64,000 bases of DNA from Pleionea sp. CnH1-48 (GCF_024124665.1 NZ_JAMXSB010000008.1:1-64000); one strand, 5' to 3'. Counted from the stretch's first letter, positions 51,400-60,907 are shown. The notes: generated by a model not told the origin, from the letters alone. Made by a program: numbers and translations.

Positions 51400-52466
51400 A
51401 ACGATGCCTCCTTAAGTTCTTTTTTGTAGGGAGAGCGTTCGGTAAGAGATTTTGCCAAACGAGTTAAAGCAGGTTGCTCGGAATGTTTTAAGATCCAGAT
51501 AAGCCGTTTGTGAAACAGACGGTCAGGCGTTTTATCAAAAGATGACGAGAGCATATCCAGATGCTCATGACCTAGTATCTTTCTTAAAGAAAAGGCTGCC
51601 GCACCACCTAAGCGTCTATCTGATAAATAGGGCAACAAAATAGTAACCACCGAGTCATCCCTATCGATATTGGTCATCTCTTCTGCTGCAACAGAAAACA
51701 AATGAGGAGACTCAAGAAGACTTGCCAAAATATTAAAACTCAAATCGGCATCAAATGTTTGTCGAACCAGAGCAACCTGATGAACGGAAAAGACAGGCCT
51801 GGCAGCCATAAAAGCTTTTTTTACCAGCCGATGCTCACCCAACTTAAGACCGATGGCCAAAGCAGCCTCTGCCACCATAGGCTCGCTCACCGACTTTACT
51901 TGCTGCTCAAATGATGAGAGAAGATAAATAGGACTCGAGTCAATCGCATCTAGCAAAGCCTCATGGTGCAGTTTAGAGTGTTGACTATAAGAGAGGGCCA
52001 ACGACCAATTTTGCTTACTAATCAGGTGACGAATCTCATGGCTGTAGCGCTCAACAACCCAGCGGTTTAATATGTTTTTTGCTCTCGCTGCAATAGGAAA
52101 AACAGGAACAGGAATTGCGTAAGCACCATCTTTTAAATGCCGATAAAACTCTGGCTCTATCGACACTTGCTGGTTAAGAAAGTTTTCGGCTTCTTCCGTA
52201 GCCGCCAGCTGACTCAGGCGCAATAAGGTCTGGTAACGAATGTAGCGCTGCTCCAGCAATGACCACTGTTGTCGTTTGAGGTGAACATGACTGACAGAGA
52301 TCACTTCGTTGCTTTTTACCAGCTTATCGATGCGCTCAACATATTGTTGCATATCACTACGCTCAGCCAGTTCTCTCAGTTTTTGATCCGATACGGTTTG
52401 CTGTGCGCTTGCTCCCAGCATCCCAAAGGCTAAAGCTATACTCGCTATCCGATTTAATCGCCGCAT
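51396..52466 (-). CDS. Exported helical-repeat protein, operon partner of the carboxypeptidase
   Basis: A 356-residue protein with a signal peptide (…GMLGASAQQ). The rest is almost wholly helical; the last third (for example SDRRLGGAAAFSLRKILG and HLFSVAAEEMTN) looks like HEAT-type repeats. The stop overlaps the carboxypeptidase start (ATGA), so the two are translationally coupled. No family recognised; it may be a chaperone or binding partner for the peptidase, by context only. Confidence 0.72.
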   Translation of the reverse strand: MRRLNRIASIALAFGMLGASAQQTVSDQKLRELAERSDMQQYVERIDKLVKSNEVISVSHVHLKRQQWSLLEQRYIRYQTLLRLSQLAATEEAENFLNQQVSIEPEFYRHLKDGAYAIPVPVFPIAARAKNILNRWVVERYSHEIRHLISKQNWSLALSYSQHSKLHHEALLDAIDSSPIYLLSSFEQQVKSVSEPMVAEAALAIGLKLGEHRLVKKAFMAARPVFSVHQVALVRQTFDADLSFNILASLLESPHLFSVAAEEMTNIDRDDSVVTILLPYLSDRRLGGAAAFSLRKILGHEHLDMLSSSFDKTPDRLFHKRLIWILKHSEQPALTRLAKSLTERSPYKKELKEASL

Positions 52467-52632
52467 GCATTTATCTCCACCGATCCTTTTATCTAAATAT
52501 AAAGAGAATCATGGCAACGATCATCTTGAATTTCTTTAATCGCCGCAAAAAGGCCGCTAGCTGGATAAGAGCCCCCTTTTTTGTTGCTCAGCAGAATAAA
52601 AAGCCATAAAAAACTCTCTCTGCTATATCAAT

Positions 52633-53562
52633 CTAAGGTTCCACCAGCTCAATATCAGTCCCCTGGACAATGGCTTCTGCGTAATGGAGCAATAGCTCAC
52701 GGTCCGGCGATTGAGTCACTCGAACACGCTGATAGTTATCATCGATTCCGTTGAGCTGATAACCGGAGATTCGTCGATGTGAGCCACTAGCACCTGACAC
52801 CTTAAGGATTTGCAGATAGCGGAGCTTTATCTTAGACGAAGGTTGTAAAATCGCCTTCTCCTCAAGCATCAGGCCCCTGATGGTTATGTGTCGATAGTAG
52901 AGAACAAAAATGACGAGAGCGACAATCAAAAAAATGACGTTGACACTATGAATGGCGTTTTCCCAACCAGGCTGAAACAAAAGACGCAAAACAGGTCCAG
53001 CAACTCCAACAGCAAAGAAGGACAAAATGAAACAAATCAGAGAGGATGATGGGGCAAATACAATAGCCCCCTCCTTGCGCAGCATTCTATGAGTCGCAAA
53101 GCTTGCTATAGAGCTTCCCTCAGCTTTACTTAAGCTTGATGGGAAATGTTCTGGCTGAGGAAAGCTCCGAATATTCGACTCAGGAATGACTCTACGACGA
53201 GAAGAAAAATAAACCGCCAGGGAGATCAGTGCCAGTGGAATAAACAAGGATATAAATCGAATCATCATCTGGCTAACATAAGATCCCCGCTGCTCTGTTT
53301 TCTTGTCAAAACGTTGAATAAGCTTTTCCAGGTGAGCTATCGCCTTAACTTGCGCAGCCGCAGGTTCTTCCAGGGCTTTTAACTTCTCCAGTTTTTCATG
53401 TAATTGAACAAGACTTGCCTGATGCTGTTGATCTGCCGCGCTGGATTGCTGATAGAAGCGGGCAACAAAGTTATATAAAAGTATGGCCACCATAATAGCG
53501 ACCAGCGCAGGCACAAAGCGTTGTATAGAAGTCAAAAAGTCATCCTCAAAAGCCAGCAACAT
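52633..53562 (-). CDS. Inner membrane protein of unknown function
   Basis: A 309-residue protein from the ATG of MLLAFEDDFLTSI (a longer frame to 53589 would need TTG). Seen: a membrane helix near 15-35, a charged coiled coil (about 40-85), a second helix (MIRFISLFIPLALISLAVYF), two more close together (ICFILSFFAVGVAGPVLRLL and VIFLIVALVIFVLYY), and a C-terminal beta-rich cytoplasmic domain. No family recognised. The ribosome site is weak. Confidence 0.68.
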   Translation of the reverse strand: MLLAFEDDFLTSIQRFVPALVAIMVAILLYNFVARFYQQSSAADQQHQASLVQLHEKLEKLKALEEPAAAQVKAIAHLEKLIQRFDKKTEQRGSYVSQMMIRFISLFIPLALISLAVYFSSRRRVIPESNIRSFPQPEHFPSSLSKAEGSSIASFATHRMLRKEGAIVFAPSSSLICFILSFFAVGVAGPVLRLLFQPGWENAIHSVNVIFLIVALVIFVLYYRHITIRGLMLEEKAILQPSSKIKLRYLQILKVSGASGSHRRISGYQLNGIDDNYQRVRVTQSPDRELLLHYAEAIVQGTDIELVEP

Positions 53563-53733
53563 GGCAGGCTTGCATATACAGGTACACAAAGCGACATTTT
53601 AAAGACTTGTACAACACCAAGACAATATGGAGATTTACGGATCGGCAAATATCGTCCAATGTTCATATCAACCGCTATACTTCTCATCGAATACTTGCCA
53701 GAATAAGACCAAGCAAATTGACGAGGAATACGC

Positions 53734-54153
53734 ATGCTTTATAGGGGACATTGTCACTGTGGATATACTCAGATTGCTTTGCATTTGCCACAACCACTTG
53801 ATCATTATGAGCCACGGCGTTGCGACTGTGACTTTTGCGTCTCAAGAAACATCAGTTACCTTTCTGCGCCGACAGGCTTGATTGAGATTAGCGCAGACAC
53901 GCCACTCGATACATTACACCAAGGTTCCCAGCAGGCTGACTTTTTAGCATGTCCGCAATGCAAGACCGTTATTGCAGCAACCTTTAAGAATGATGTTATG
54001 CGAATAGGCTCTCTTAATGCACAACTACTGATAGAGCATGACAAATTAAGGCCGTCCATCAGCGTTTCACCGCAACAGCTTTCTGCGGAAGAAAAGCTGA
54101 GTCGCTGGCAACAGTTATGGTCCAAGGTAGTATTGCTACACGACTGTGTGTGA
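53734..54153 (+). CDS. GFA-family (CENP-V/GFA) zinc protein
   Basis: A 139-residue member of the glutathione-dependent formaldehyde-activating family. Seen: the zinc-binding pattern GHCHCGYT, CDCDFCVS and LACPQCKTVI. The start has GAGGA upstream. Family members bind zinc in a two-site fold, but most, probably including this one, have no proven role in formaldehyde use. Stand-alone. Confidence 0.87.
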   Translation: MLYRGHCHCGYTQIALHLPQPLDHYEPRRCDCDFCVSRNISYLSAPTGLIEISADTPLDTLHQGSQQADFLACPQCKTVIAATFKNDVMRIGSLNAQLLIEHDKLRPSISVSPQQLSAEEKLSRWQQLWSKVVLLHDCV

Positions 54154-54282
54154 TTTCCCAAATACGATATCGCTTAAAAAATTTCAATTATCGACGCAAA
54201 CCTTCGACTCGCCGGATAATCCATGTCATTTTTCGTCTCTCCCTCCATAATGATTGTTAAGGTTTCGGTAGGACAAAACAAA

Positions 54283-54738
54283 ATGATTTCTCGAACATTG
54301 CTCTTTCTATCCATTTTAATCGCCGCTCACTCCTCTCACTTGCAGGCAGACTCAACCAGTGAAATAAAGCAGGCATTAGAAAGATTTAATCAGGCATTTA
54401 TGGACGCCGATACTCAAACCCTCAATACCTTGCTCACATCAAATTACGTTCACACCAACTCAGGCTCAAAACCCTTTGGAAAGACAGCCTGGTTAAACTG
54501 GTTGAAGACACGCAAGCAAGCGCTCCAAGATAAACTTTTCCACTACAAAAACTATTCGACGGAAGAACTATCGATTCAAGTGTACGGTGACAGTGCCGTG
54601 GTCACAGGAAGAAATATCGCGGAAGGAATGAACAAAGGGCAACCCTTTCAACATGATATACGCTTCACTCATCTGTGGATACGAGAACCCTCTGGTTGGA
54701 AGCGAGCAGCGTTTCATGATACCAGCACAAAAAAATAA
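54283..54738 (+). CDS. Exported NTF2-like (SnoaL/DUF4440) protein
   Basis: A 151-residue protein; ATG of MISRTLLFLSILIAAHSSHLQA, a clear signal peptide with AGGA upstream. The mature part has the cone-shaped NTF2-like fold signs: IKQALERFNQAFMDADTQTLN, NYVHTNSGSKPFGK, and a final strand RFTHLWIREPSGWKRAAFHD. Such proteins are small hydrolases, isomerases or binding proteins; the substrate is not known. Convergent with the EamA transporter gene. Confidence 0.85.
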   Translation: MISRTLLFLSILIAAHSSHLQADSTSEIKQALERFNQAFMDADTQTLNTLLTSNYVHTNSGSKPFGKTAWLNWLKTRKQALQDKLFHYKNYSTEELSIQVYGDSAVVTGRNIAEGMNKGQPFQHDIRFTHLWIREPSGWKRAAFHDTSTKK

Positions 54739-54752
54739 CTGGGCAACATGAG

Positions 54753-55625
54753 CTAACGACTCAACCGAGGCAGTTTTATAAACTCCATGGTGAGTGCTGT
54801 GCCCGTTAATATCAACATCATCCCCAAGATCATCGATGGAGTAATGGCTTCATCAAGCAACAACCAACCAAATAAGACACCAAATATAGGGATTAAGTAA
54901 GTCACAGCAATGGCTTTAGAAGAGCCGATATTTTTAATTAAACGAAAGTACAACAGCAGAGCCAATGCTGTGCATAGTCCCCCCATGGCAAGAGCAGCTC
55001 CCCATGCTTGAGCAGATATCGATTGCTGTGGCCAATAAAAGAAAGCTAAAGGTAACAACATCAGAGCCGATTGCAACTGGCTTTCTGTCGTGATGGTTAG
55101 TGGATCGACGTCCTGCAAGTGCTGTTTCGTATAATTAACGGCGATACCATACAAGAATGTTGCGGCCAACCCAGCGAGTACACCGGACACCGCGAGCATC
55201 GAACCCAGCATCATTTTTTCGTAGGTGAGCACCACCACTCCCACGAAGCCGATCAGTAGTCCAATGAGCATCGATGAAGTAGAAACGGCTTTAAATAATG
55301 CAAATCCGATGAGCGCTCCCCACAAAGGTGAAGTGGAATTAATAACCGACGTATATCCCGCCGATAAATAAAGCACCGCATAGGAAAATAACAAATAAGG
55401 AATGGTTGTGTTTGTTAAGCTCACTACAAGAATCTTTTTACTGTGCGGCCCCCACAAGCAAAATCCTTTTCGATAGATAAGTATAGGAAGTAGGATCATG
55501 GTTGCAAATGCCACCCTCACCTCAACAAGCATAAAGACACCAAACTCAGGCGCTGCGATACGCATAAATAGAAAGGAAGCTCCCCATATTGCAGCCAGCA
55601 GCACAAACTCTATGCCATTTCTCAT
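54753..55625 (-). CDS. EamA/RhaT-family drug/metabolite exporter
   Basis: A 290-residue inner membrane protein with ten predicted helices in two EamA repeats (about 1-135 and 145-288). Seen: WGASFLFMRIA at the start of repeat one, and AVTYLIPIFGVLFGWLLLDE in repeat two, both typical. Members export amino acids or metabolites; the substrate cannot be told. Monocistronic. Confidence 0.9.
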   Translation of the reverse strand: MRNGIEFVLLAAIWGASFLFMRIAAPEFGVFMLVEVRVAFATMILLPILIYRKGFCLWGPHSKKILVVSLTNTTIPYLLFSYAVLYLSAGYTSVINSTSPLWGALIGFALFKAVSTSSMLIGLLIGFVGVVVLTYEKMMLGSMLAVSGVLAGLAATFLYGIAVNYTKQHLQDVDPLTITTESQLQSALMLLPLAFFYWPQQSISAQAWGAALAMGGLCTALALLLYFRLIKNIGSSKAIAVTYLIPIFGVLFGWLLLDEAITPSMILGMMLILTGTALTMEFIKLPRLSR

Positions 55626-55775
55626 TTTCGGTCATTCCTCAGTTTTTGTTGAGACCTGTACAGAGTACTCAATGAGTAAGCTTGATACTCGCCGTTTTCG
55701 GTAGTCCAGGTTCATTGATAGTAGATACACATAAACCAGGAGCAATGGCTCTTTTGTTGACGGTCTCAGCTGAAC

Positions 55776-56201
55776 CTAACTTTGTCTGGTTTTGAATTGC
55801 GCCCACCGCTTGGTGATAGAAGAATCCTCATCCTTTAAAGCAATGTCGATAGCCCAATTAATTCCGTCTGCCCGATACCACTCTTCGTAATGCTTGTTGA
55901 GAAAATCATGAGCAATAGGCACAACCATTAAGTCTGTAATGGCAGCGTTTTGTGGGTGCTTTCGGTATTTGCGAAAGCACTCTTGTCCATACGAAGACAA
56001 TAACCCCTTCTTAGCAAGCCACGACAGCATAATCATAATAGGTCGATGAGCATGGAGCTCATGTTCCTCTAAGTGCCAGTCAGCCCGATCCCAAGCATGG
56101 CCAGAAGTTTCTTGCTCATGCAAGGCTTTTAAGGCAGGATGCAGTGCTTCCGGATTTTCATTCATCAATTGCTTGAACTTCTTTTTCCAGCTCATTTTCA
56201 C
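55776..56201 (-). CDS. Conserved-looking hypothetical protein
   Basis: A 141-residue soluble, mostly helical protein, rich in Trp, His and Lys (HAWDRADWHLEEHELHAHRP, LSWLAKKGLLSSYGQECFRK). No signal peptide or motif I recognise. It lies 34 bases after the stop of the AraC-type gene on the same strand and could be co-transcribed with it. Confidence 0.6.
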   Translation of the reverse strand: MKMSWKKKFKQLMNENPEALHPALKALHEQETSGHAWDRADWHLEEHELHAHRPIMIMLSWLAKKGLLSSYGQECFRKYRKHPQNAAITDLMVVPIAHDFLNKHYEEWYRADGINWAIDIALKDEDSSITKRWAQFKTRQS

Positions 56202-56235
56202 TCTCTTTTTTATTATCTATCATGCAGCATAAGTT

Positions 56236-57042
56236 TCAAAAACAGTCACCGAGCTTGTCTTTCATATATTGACCTGGAGATATGCCCACAAAAGTTTTAA
56301 AGTCCTTTATGAAATGAGATTGGTCACTGTATCCCAGATCGTAAATCATCTGATAGACATCCTCGTCTTGGTTTTCTAAACGCTCTAATACTTCATGTAA
56401 ACGATACTTTCTTATGACCCACTTAGGACTCACGCCAACATAGCGTTCAAACAGTCGCTGTAACTTTCTTTTGTTCATGTCAAATGGAACAAGCAAATCT
56501 TCCACTTTCAAAATATCTCTGTCTTTTGCAATAGTATCAATAATGTTTTTGATTTTTCCGACTTGTTCATCCGGCTCCGACGGAATGGTGGAGCTAAAGA
56601 AGTCTTCAACAATATCAATCATATTTTTAACATTATCAGTAGCTCGTACCCTAGACTCCAGAAGTCGACCTTGCTCTCCCCATATCTCTTCTATTGAAAA
56701 TGATTGGTCGGTCATTTCTGAAGCAACGATCTTAAAGCATGAATAGAAAGCTCCAGGGTGAAACTTAACACCTAATATCCAGTTACTTCCTTCCATCTGA
56801 TAAGAAAACTTCTGGCTAACAGGCCCCAAAACACGTGTGCCTTCAGGTTCAAAAGCCAAGTTCACACAGGGGTGAGGAAGATTTTGTTGAGTGTGAGGAG
56901 AGCTCAAATTCCAAGAAACATGCCAGTATTGCTCGATAAAGTAAGAAAAAGGCGCTTCAGGAAAAAGCCGCGTCAACTGACTTTTACCTTCGCTAGCAGC
57001 TCGATTTAATACCCCTTTTATGGGTTTATTATTGATTTTCAT
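56236..57042 (-). CDS. AraC family regulator with DUF6597-type sensor domain
   Basis: A 268-residue regulator. The N-terminal half (FSYFIEQYWHVSWNL, NLPHPCVNLAFEPEGTRVLGP, WILGVKFHPGAFYSCF) is the DUF6597-like domain found on many AraC proteins; the C-terminal half is the double HTH (YVGVSPKWVIRKYRLHEVLE and MIYDLGYSDQSHFIKDFKTF, then GISPGQYMK). Divergent from the DUF3224 gene, 121 bases between starts, so that gene is a likely target. Confidence 0.9.
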   Translation of the reverse strand: MKINNKPIKGVLNRAASEGKSQLTRLFPEAPFSYFIEQYWHVSWNLSSPHTQQNLPHPCVNLAFEPEGTRVLGPVSQKFSYQMEGSNWILGVKFHPGAFYSCFKIVASEMTDQSFSIEEIWGEQGRLLESRVRATDNVKNMIDIVEDFFSSTIPSEPDEQVGKIKNIIDTIAKDRDILKVEDLLVPFDMNKRKLQRLFERYVGVSPKWVIRKYRLHEVLERLENQDEDVYQMIYDLGYSDQSHFIKDFKTFVGISPGQYMKDKLGDCF

Positions 57043-57163
57043 AACGGTATAAAATTAAAGGATGCTATCGAAATTAAAGTTGTCGCGTTTATACTATTAC
57101 ACTAACCATAAAGGTGATTACAATCAACTGAATATGCAACAGAATGATGGCAGGAGAAGCAGA

Positions 57164-57556
57164 ATGTCAGACAATGAGTTTACAATAGATTCCTGGGAAG
57201 AAAGCAGCTATTTCGAAGATACTGATGGAACCAAGCTGGCAAGAGTTAAAGTAGAAAAAGTCTATCGAGGAGCCTTAGAAGGAAAAGGAGAGTTAAACTA
57301 CCTGATGTCGTACAATGATGATGGAAGTGCTGACTTCATTGGCTTAGAACGTGTGGAAGGTAGTATTGCAGGTAAGTCTGGAAGCTTTGTGCTTTCACAT
57401 GAGGGAACCTATAACGAAGGAACAGTAAACTCAACATTTACTCTACTCGAGAAATCAGCATCCGAAGACTTAAAAGGTCTGTCTGCTTCTGGTAGTTATA
57501 CCACTAGCCATAGCATGGTGGTGCCTTTCGATCTCACCTATAAGTTTACAAATTAA
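57164..57556 (+). CDS. DUF3224 family protein
   Basis: A 130-residue protein from the ATG of MSDNEFTIDSWEE, with AGGAG upstream. Seen: the DUF3224 (allene-oxide-cyclase-like barrel) blocks ARVKVEKVYRGALEGKGE, FIGLERVEGSIAGKSGSFVLSH and SASGSYTTSHSM. Such proteins are small cytoplasmic barrels, often under AraC or TetR control; the ligand is not known. Confidence 0.85.
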   Translation: MSDNEFTIDSWEESSYFEDTDGTKLARVKVEKVYRGALEGKGELNYLMSYNDDGSADFIGLERVEGSIAGKSGSFVLSHEGTYNEGTVNSTFTLLEKSASEDLKGLSASGSYTTSHSMVVPFDLTYKFTN

Positions 57557-57615
57557 GAAGTACTGGGCACTGTGCAGGACGAATCCAGCCAGTGCCGCTT
57601 TTTAATAAAACTCCA

Positions 57616-59679
57616 CTACAACTTATAACTGATACCAAACTGCAGATAGCGCTCTATCGTCAAGATACCATTTTCATTATTCCAAACTGCGGGCAAAACG
57701 GCTTCTCGATCAAACAGATTTCTGATGCCAAATTGAATATTCAGTTGTTTGTTAATAGACCAGTCCAAGGTCGCATCTGTTACAAAGTAACCGTTTAGCT
57801 CTGGTGGATTAGGAACATTATTACTAATCGGCCCTTCTTTAGCACCTCGATGCATTCGATTAGTGACATACAAATCTAAATCGTGATCAGGAATCGCATA
57901 ACCGAAGTTTATATTGTAAATTTGCTCAGGAAACGCAGCATAATCCACATTGCCACTCGCCGTGACCGCTTCACTAGAAATCCACGAACCACTAAAATCC
58001 CAGCGCCAGTCGCCAGCTTGCCCACGGAAAGTCAATTCATATCCGCTGGCTTCGTTGATACCAACGTTAGCATATTCTGCATTAAAGTTGGGGTCAGTCG
58101 TCGGAACAATAATAATTCCGTTTGTCCAATCACTCTGAAAATAAGTCGCGTTAAATTTCCATGATTCTTTTTGCAGCATATAGACCAACTCAGTGGTCTC
58201 TACAATTTCTGGCTGAAGGTTGGGGTTGCCTTTTATGATGCCAGCGCCAAAAATTTCTGCTGCGATAGGCGCTCGAAAAGCTTCACCGTAAAGTAGCTTA
58301 ATTGCAGACTCTGAATCGGGTAAATAAATAACACCAAAACGAGGCGTTGTTTGATTGCCAAAGTCTGAGTATTTATCGTAGCGACCACCATAAACGAATT
58401 GTAAACTATCATCTAATACTTTGGTTTTTGCCGAAACGACCAGACCTTCTACGTCCCGCTCAAAACCAGACTGGGCTGTAACGATTTGGCCAATAACAGT
58501 GCGATCAGTACCACTTACTGTGAACTCAGTACTGGCGCTGTCTATTGCTCCTGTTTTTAGGTCGAGTCCCACTGCCCATTGAGTATTCCATGAGTTTTCT
58601 GACTGCTTAACAAGAAGGCTAATACCTGTGAGACTTTCTTCAGAGAGGCCTATAGACCCCACTCCCGTAATAGTGGTTGTGTCTGTGAAGGTTTCGCCCT
58701 CGCTTTCCCAATGAAACACTTTACCTTCAAAAGTAATGTTGTCGTCAAAGTTCGCTTCGAAGGCCGCTTTAAAAGCCACCAGATCTTCATAACCATCGGT
58801 GATATCGCGATCTAAAAATATACTCCCAAAAGGCGACTGGTTCTGACCACCACTCACACTTTCAATAGAATCATGCTCTTTAACATAAACGCCATATTCC
58901 GTTTTAAAGGTATCAGAGTGAGTAACATCTAGCTTAAAAACACCTGTGTGCGCCTCATAGCTATTAGCCCGGCTAGATGTTCGTACAATAGAAGTACCCG
59001 GAATGGTATAGGAATAGGGAATATCTTGAGCGGATTGATCAACAAGTCCAGCGGTCGCGTTAAAGGTAACGCCTTCGCCAACAACCGTTGTGTGATTCAC
59101 ATTACCAATCTTGCCACCTTCACTAGAAAACAAGAAATCAAAGTCGGTATTGTCTTTATCGGAGCGATAGGTTTTCATGGAAATTACCCCATGAAATGCA
59201 TCAGAACCATAGAGTGCAGAACCCGGCCCTCGAATCATCTCTATTCTGTCGAGGCTTGCCGCTACATAACTGCGCACCTCATAAAGCGCGCTGCCCGAGC
59301 GTAAATTATTCATCGGAATGCCATCAAGTACCGTTGCGATCCCCCGTACCGATAAGTTAGATGCATAACCCCGAATCGCAACAGCCGAACCACCCCAAGG
59401 TACTGGATACACCATGGTGCCTGGAAAATGGCTTATCGCATCAGTGACACTCTCTGCTCCATAGTCTTTCCATTGGCGTTTTAAAATAACTTCTACCGTC
59501 GACCCTGATTCCAACTCAGTTTCTTTAAAGTTGGAAGCAACGGTGACTTCCAAACTCAACAAATCTTCGAGTGACAGATCGTCAAATCCCTCTTCCTCGC
59601 CTTCTGATGCAAAGGAAGACATGGCAACTAATCCTCCCAATACAGCTCCCGCAATACGCGTTTTCTTATATTTGTTCAT
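57616..59679 (-). CDS. TonB-dependent outer membrane receptor
   Basis: A 687-residue receptor. Seen: signal peptide (…SSFA), an acidic segment, a plug domain (about 45-170: VEVILKRQWKDYGAESVTDA, GSAVAIRGYASNLSVRGIAT, IEMIRGPGSALYGSDAF) and a 22-strand-type barrel ending LQFGISYKL. The N-terminal DLSLEDLLSLEVTVASNF resembles the TonB box region of vitamin or metal receptors of this kind. No Fur box or transport operon is seen near it, so the substrate is open. The last residue is Leu instead of the usual Phe. Confidence 0.93.
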   Translation of the reverse strand: MNKYKKTRIAGAVLGGLVAMSSFASEGEEEGFDDLSLEDLLSLEVTVASNFKETELESGSTVEVILKRQWKDYGAESVTDAISHFPGTMVYPVPWGGSAVAIRGYASNLSVRGIATVLDGIPMNNLRSGSALYEVRSYVAASLDRIEMIRGPGSALYGSDAFHGVISMKTYRSDKDNTDFDFLFSSEGGKIGNVNHTTVVGEGVTFNATAGLVDQSAQDIPYSYTIPGTSIVRTSSRANSYEAHTGVFKLDVTHSDTFKTEYGVYVKEHDSIESVSGGQNQSPFGSIFLDRDITDGYEDLVAFKAAFEANFDDNITFEGKVFHWESEGETFTDTTTITGVGSIGLSEESLTGISLLVKQSENSWNTQWAVGLDLKTGAIDSASTEFTVSGTDRTVIGQIVTAQSGFERDVEGLVVSAKTKVLDDSLQFVYGGRYDKYSDFGNQTTPRFGVIYLPDSESAIKLLYGEAFRAPIAAEIFGAGIIKGNPNLQPEIVETTELVYMLQKESWKFNATYFQSDWTNGIIIVPTTDPNFNAEYANVGINEASGYELTFRGQAGDWRWDFSGSWISSEAVTASGNVDYAAFPEQIYNINFGYAIPDHDLDLYVTNRMHRGAKEGPISNNVPNPPELNGYFVTDATLDWSINKQLNIQFGIRNLFDREAVLPAVWNNENGILTIERYLQFGISYKL

Positions 59680-60021
59680 GATGCTACCTAATTTTGTATA
59701 TTTTCTCCTAAGTTAGTTGTAGCAGACAGATGTTTAAATGACCAAAAATCGCGCTAAAAAATATACAAAATACACTTTCTATAAGTCGATGAATTATTTC
59801 GTTTTATGTCATCGAAACCGATGATTTCCTCCTTATGAGGCCATTCATGCCAAAAAACCAATAGTTCAATAAATAACCTAGCAACCAATTGTATAAATTG
59901 TTAGTACAATTAAGTATAAATTATTAGCATTGTTCAATTTTAGTTATCTCCTTATACTTTCTTCCCATGAATAGGCCATCACCGCCTCACCATTTATCCC
60001 CTCTATTTAAGGAGTTAGATT
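59680..60021. other. Intergenic region, 342 bases, A/T-rich, with direct repeats
   Basis: Between the divergent TonB-receptor and DJ-1/PfpI genes. GTATAAATTGTTAG (59891-59904) and GTATAAATTATTAG (59914-59927) are direct repeats 23 bases apart, one mismatch, which could bind a regulator. No gene is visible. Confidence 0.45.
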
Positions 60022-60861
60022 ATGAAATTTAAGTCACTCATTGCTGTATCGGCACTGCTATTAAGCCCTCTTACCTTTGCAGACAATATTCTCGTGGTTA
60101 TGTCTGACAAAGCAGAAATGACTTTAAAAGCAGGAAAAACCTACCAAACAGGATTTTATTTCAATGAACTCATGGAGCCTGTAAAACGCTTTATTGATGC
60201 AGGACACACGGTAACTTTTGCCACTCCCTCTGGCGTAGCTCCTGCGATGGACCCGAACTCTGATAGCTTACAACTTTTTAAGAATGACCAAGACTACTAC
60301 AACGAGCACAAAAAGCTGTTGTCTGACTTAAAATTGATGGACCCTAAAAACAGTCCAGTGATCAGTTTTGATCGAGTGGAACAAATCGGAATTCAGAACT
60401 TTGACGCCTTCTTTGCTCCTGGTGGTCACGCTCCTATGGAAGACCTGGTGATTGACGATCAGCTGGGGCGCATTTTAAAAGCCTTTCACAAAAGCAGTAA
60501 GCCAACAGGACTAGTATGTCATGGTCCTATTGCTTTGCTATCGGCACTACCAAATAATGATCAAATCGTTGATAGATTGAAACAAGGTAAAAAAGTATCG
60601 CCATCAATAGACTGGATCTATGCCGGATATAATATGACCGTCTTCAGCAACAGCGAGGAAGTCACTGCAACCAAATACTATTTGGATGGCGGCGAAATGT
60701 ATTACTTCCCGCAAGATGCGCTCAGTGCTATCGGTGGAAACTATGAGCGTAGTGAGCAAGACTGGCAAGCCAAAGTGGTTGTTGACCGTGAGTTAATCAC
60801 CGGACAAAATCCAGCCTCAGCCATCGGAGTTGCAGATGAAATTTTAAAGCAATTGAAGTAA
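60022..60861 (+). CDS. Exported DJ-1/PfpI family protein
   Basis: A 279-residue protein with signal peptide (…LLLSPLTFA). Seen: NILVVMSDKAE, TGFYFNELMEPVKRFIDAGH with the conserved Glu, FFAPGGHAPMEDL, and the nucleophile elbow TGLVCHGPIALLSAL with Cys166-His167. This is the Hsp31/GATase1-like branch (glyoxalase III, deglycase or chaperone activities are reported for relatives), but periplasmic location is unusual. A terminator follows. Confidence 0.88.
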   Translation: MKFKSLIAVSALLLSPLTFADNILVVMSDKAEMTLKAGKTYQTGFYFNELMEPVKRFIDAGHTVTFATPSGVAPAMDPNSDSLQLFKNDQDYYNEHKKLLSDLKLMDPKNSPVISFDRVEQIGIQNFDAFFAPGGHAPMEDLVIDDQLGRILKAFHKSSKPTGLVCHGPIALLSALPNNDQIVDRLKQGKKVSPSIDWIYAGYNMTVFSNSEEVTATKYYLDGGEMYYFPQDALSAIGGNYERSEQDWQAKVVVDRELITGQNPASAIGVADEILKQLK

Positions 60862-60881
60862 TCAACTAACCATCAACTAAT

Positions 60882-60907
60882 AAGGAGCAGCTCAGTCTGC
60901 TCCTTTT
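60882..60907 (+). terminator. Terminator after the DJ-1/PfpI gene
   Basis: AAGGAGCAG (60882-60890) and CTGCTCCTT (60897-60905), loop CTCAGT, then TT; 20 bases after the stop. Confidence 0.85.
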
